Positions 62,197 through 64,000 of a DNA stretch of 64,000 nucleotides are shown here, in pieces. Both the position numbers and the translations under genes were made by a program. Position 1 is the first letter of the stretch. Every line of letters begins with the position of its first letter. Below the pieces are notes generated by a model. It worked only from the letters and a program-made list of their open reading frames with translations, did no database searches and was not told the origin of the DNA. The DNA is taken from positions 34,741,042-34,805,041 of the forward strand of contig OZ024857.1 in assembly GCA_964017155.1 (NCBI GenBank). Direction: 5' to 3'. The DNA is from Oasisia sp. SBJ-2009. Taxonomy: Eukaryota > Annelida > Polychaeta > Sabellida > Siboglinidae.

Positions 62197-64000
62197 TCCG
62201 CCCTCCACACAACCTCCCCACTCCACCCAACTTCCCCGTTTCACCCAACCTCCCCACTCTACCCAACCTCCTCAGTCCACCCAACCTCCCCACTTCTCCC
62301 AACCTCCCAACTTCACCCAACCTCCCCACTCCACCCACACTCCCCACTCCACCCAACCTCCCCACTTCACCCAACCTCCGCACTCCACCCAAAGTTCGCA
62401 CTCAACCCAACCTCCACACTTCACCCAACCTCCCAACTCCACCAAACCTCCGCATTCCAACCAACCTCCGCACGCCACCCAACCTCCGCACTCGAACCAA
62501 CTTCCGCACTCCACCCAACCTCCGCACTCCACCCAACTTCCGCACTCCACCCAACTTCCGCACTACATCCAACCTCCGCACTCCACCCAACCTCCGCACT
62601 CCACACAACTTCCTCACTCCACCCAACCTCCCCACTCCACCCAACTTCCCCATTTCACCCAACCTCCCCACTCTACCCAACCTCCTCAGTCCACCCAACC
62701 TCCCCACTTCACCCAACATCCCCAGAGCACCCAACCTCCCCACTCCACGCAACCTCCCCACTTCACCCAACCTCCCTACTTCACCCAACTTCCCCACTCC
62801 ACCGAACCTCCCCACTCCACCCAACCTCCCCACCCAGCCCAAACTCCCCTCTCCACCCAACCTCCCCACTTCACCCAACCTCCCAACTTCACCCAACCTC
62901 CTCACTCCACCCAACCTCCCCACTTCACCCAACCTCCCCAGAGCACCCAACCTCCCCACTCCACCCAACCTCCCCACTCCACCCAACATCCCCTCTCCAC
63001 CGAACCTGCCCACTTCACCCAACCTCCCCACTGCACCCAACCTCCCCACTCCACCCACACTCCCCACTCCACCGAACCTCCCCACGCCATCCAACCTCCC
63101 AACTCCACCCAACCTCCCCACTCCGCCCAACCTACGCACTCCACCCAACCTCCCCACTTCAACCCATCCTCACCACTCCACCCAACCTCCGCCCTCCACC
63201 CAACCTCCCCACTCCACCCAACCTCCCCACTTCACCCAACCTCCGCACTCCACCCAACTTCCGCACTCCACCCAACTTCCGCACTCCATGCAAGCTCCGC
63301 ACTTCACCCAACCTCCGCACTCCACACAACTTCCCCACTTCATACAACCTCCCCACTCAACCCAACCTCCCCACATCACCCAACCTCTCCACTTCACCCA
63401 ACCTCCCAAAATCACCCAACCTCCCCACTCCACTCAAACTCCCCACTCCACGCAACCTCCTCACTCCACCCAACCTCCCCACTTAACCCAACCTCCCCAC
63501 TCCACGCAACCTCCCCACCCCGCCCAAACTCCCCTCTCCACCCAACATCCCCACTTCACCCAACCTCCCCACTTCACGCAACCTCCGCACTCCACACAAC
63601 TTCCGCACTCCACCCAACCTCCCCACTCCACCCAACTTCCCCACTTCACCCAACCTCCCCACTCCACCCAACCTCCTCACTCCACCCAACCTCCCCACTT
63701 CACCCAACATCCCCAGAGCATCCAACCTCCCCACACCACGCAACCTCCCCACTCCACCCAACCTCCCCACCCCGCCCAAACTCCCCTCTCCACCCAACCT
63801 CCCCACTTCACCCAACCTCCCCACATCACCGAAACTCCCCACTCTCCCCACTTCACCCAACCTCCCCACTCCACCCAACCTCCCCACTTCACCCAACCTT
63901 CGCACTTCATCCAACCTCCGCACTCCACCCAACCTCCGCACTCCACCCAACTTCCGCACTCCACCCAACTTCCGCACTCCACCCAACCTCCGCACTCCAC
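62197..64000 (-). repeat. Right-arm 8.29-kb higher-order repeat, copy 2 (cut by the window end)
   Basis: Starts at TCCGCCCTCCACAC and keeps the same variant order as 53911 onward, including CCCGTTTCACCC near 62237 (53951 in the partner) and CACCCAGCCC near 62831 (54547). These rare shared substitutions show that the two copies are closer to each other than either is to 44217 onward, which has CATTTCACCC and CACCCCGCCC at those places. Confidence 0.8.

Larger units (their letters stand above)
40499..64000 (-). repeat. Right arm of the same minisatellite array, inverted, G-rich strand on -
   Basis: About 1,300 copies of the same 18-bp unit lie here in the opposite orientation, so the + strand reads CCACCCAACCTCCCCACT-like units with hardly any G. 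Many variant strings of the left arm recur here in reverse complement, including AGAGC (GCTCT on the other strand) and the run of CGG-type units near 41460-41640. Others look restricted to this arm: a TCAACCCATCC unit, a CTTCATACAACC unit, AAAATCACCC, and from about 55 kb CTTAACCCAACC, the main source of in-frame TAA. No non-repeat sequence was found. The array continues beyond position 64000. Confidence 0.97.

Noticed and set aside
1..64000. CRISPR array or other prokaryotic direct repeats
   Set aside because: Units are contiguous with no unique spacers, no leader and no neighbouring genes, and they form nested higher-order repeats.
1..64000. Transposon or retroelement remnants
   Set aside because: I saw no terminal repeats, target-site duplications or coding relics, and every stretch I read can be parsed into 18-bp unit variants.

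Overview
The whole 64 kb window is one non-coding minisatellite array. I found no unique-sequence island, gene, RNA gene, mobile element, CRISPR array or conventional regulatory site. The basic unit is 18 bp, consensus GTGGGGAGGTTGGGTGGA on the G-rich strand (about two-thirds G, almost no C), with a recurrent set of point variants. There are roughly 3,500 units, and the array runs off both ends of the window. A continuous minisatellite of this size points to a eukaryotic chromosome. Nothing in the sequence identifies the lineage or places the array at a centromere, telomere or interstitial site.

Layout: positions 1-40498 are the left arm, with the G-rich strand on +. At 40498/40499 the orientation flips abruptly. 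Positions 40499-64000 are the right arm, with the G-rich strand on -. This is the only strand switch. The two arms share unit variants and variant order, but they do not mirror each other at the junction, and at least one diagnostic variant is fixed differently in each arm.

Above the 18-bp level the array is built of nested higher-order repeats. The clearest is a head-to-tail duplication of about 10.66 kb in the left arm (15350-26011 and 26012-36691) that is nearly identical. I found about a dozen substitutions and one 18-bp indel between the copies. An older pair about 10.3-10.46 kb apart lies at 1-4745 and 10314-15130. Modules of about 1.4 and 1.8 kb nest inside the large copies. The right arm has its own long-range copies, with offsets near 5.5, 8.3 and 9.7 kb and local ones of 937 bp and 2.47 kb. 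From about 55 kb it changes to shorter modules of 252, 288 and 432 bp. Most length differences between copies are whole multiples of 18 bp (18, 36, 54, 72, 108, 144), as expected from slippage and unequal exchange of whole units.

The very long open reading frames (up to more than 3,600 codons) come from composition. The C-rich strand has almost no G, so stop codons are rare in all three frames. The frames drift from one repeat peptide to another at 17-bp units and cross the inversion junction. I treat none as a gene. The likely biological interest is structural: dense G-quadruplex potential on a strand that switches at 40498/40499, recent segmental amplification, and an inverted architecture that would give self-complementary transcripts if it were transcribed.
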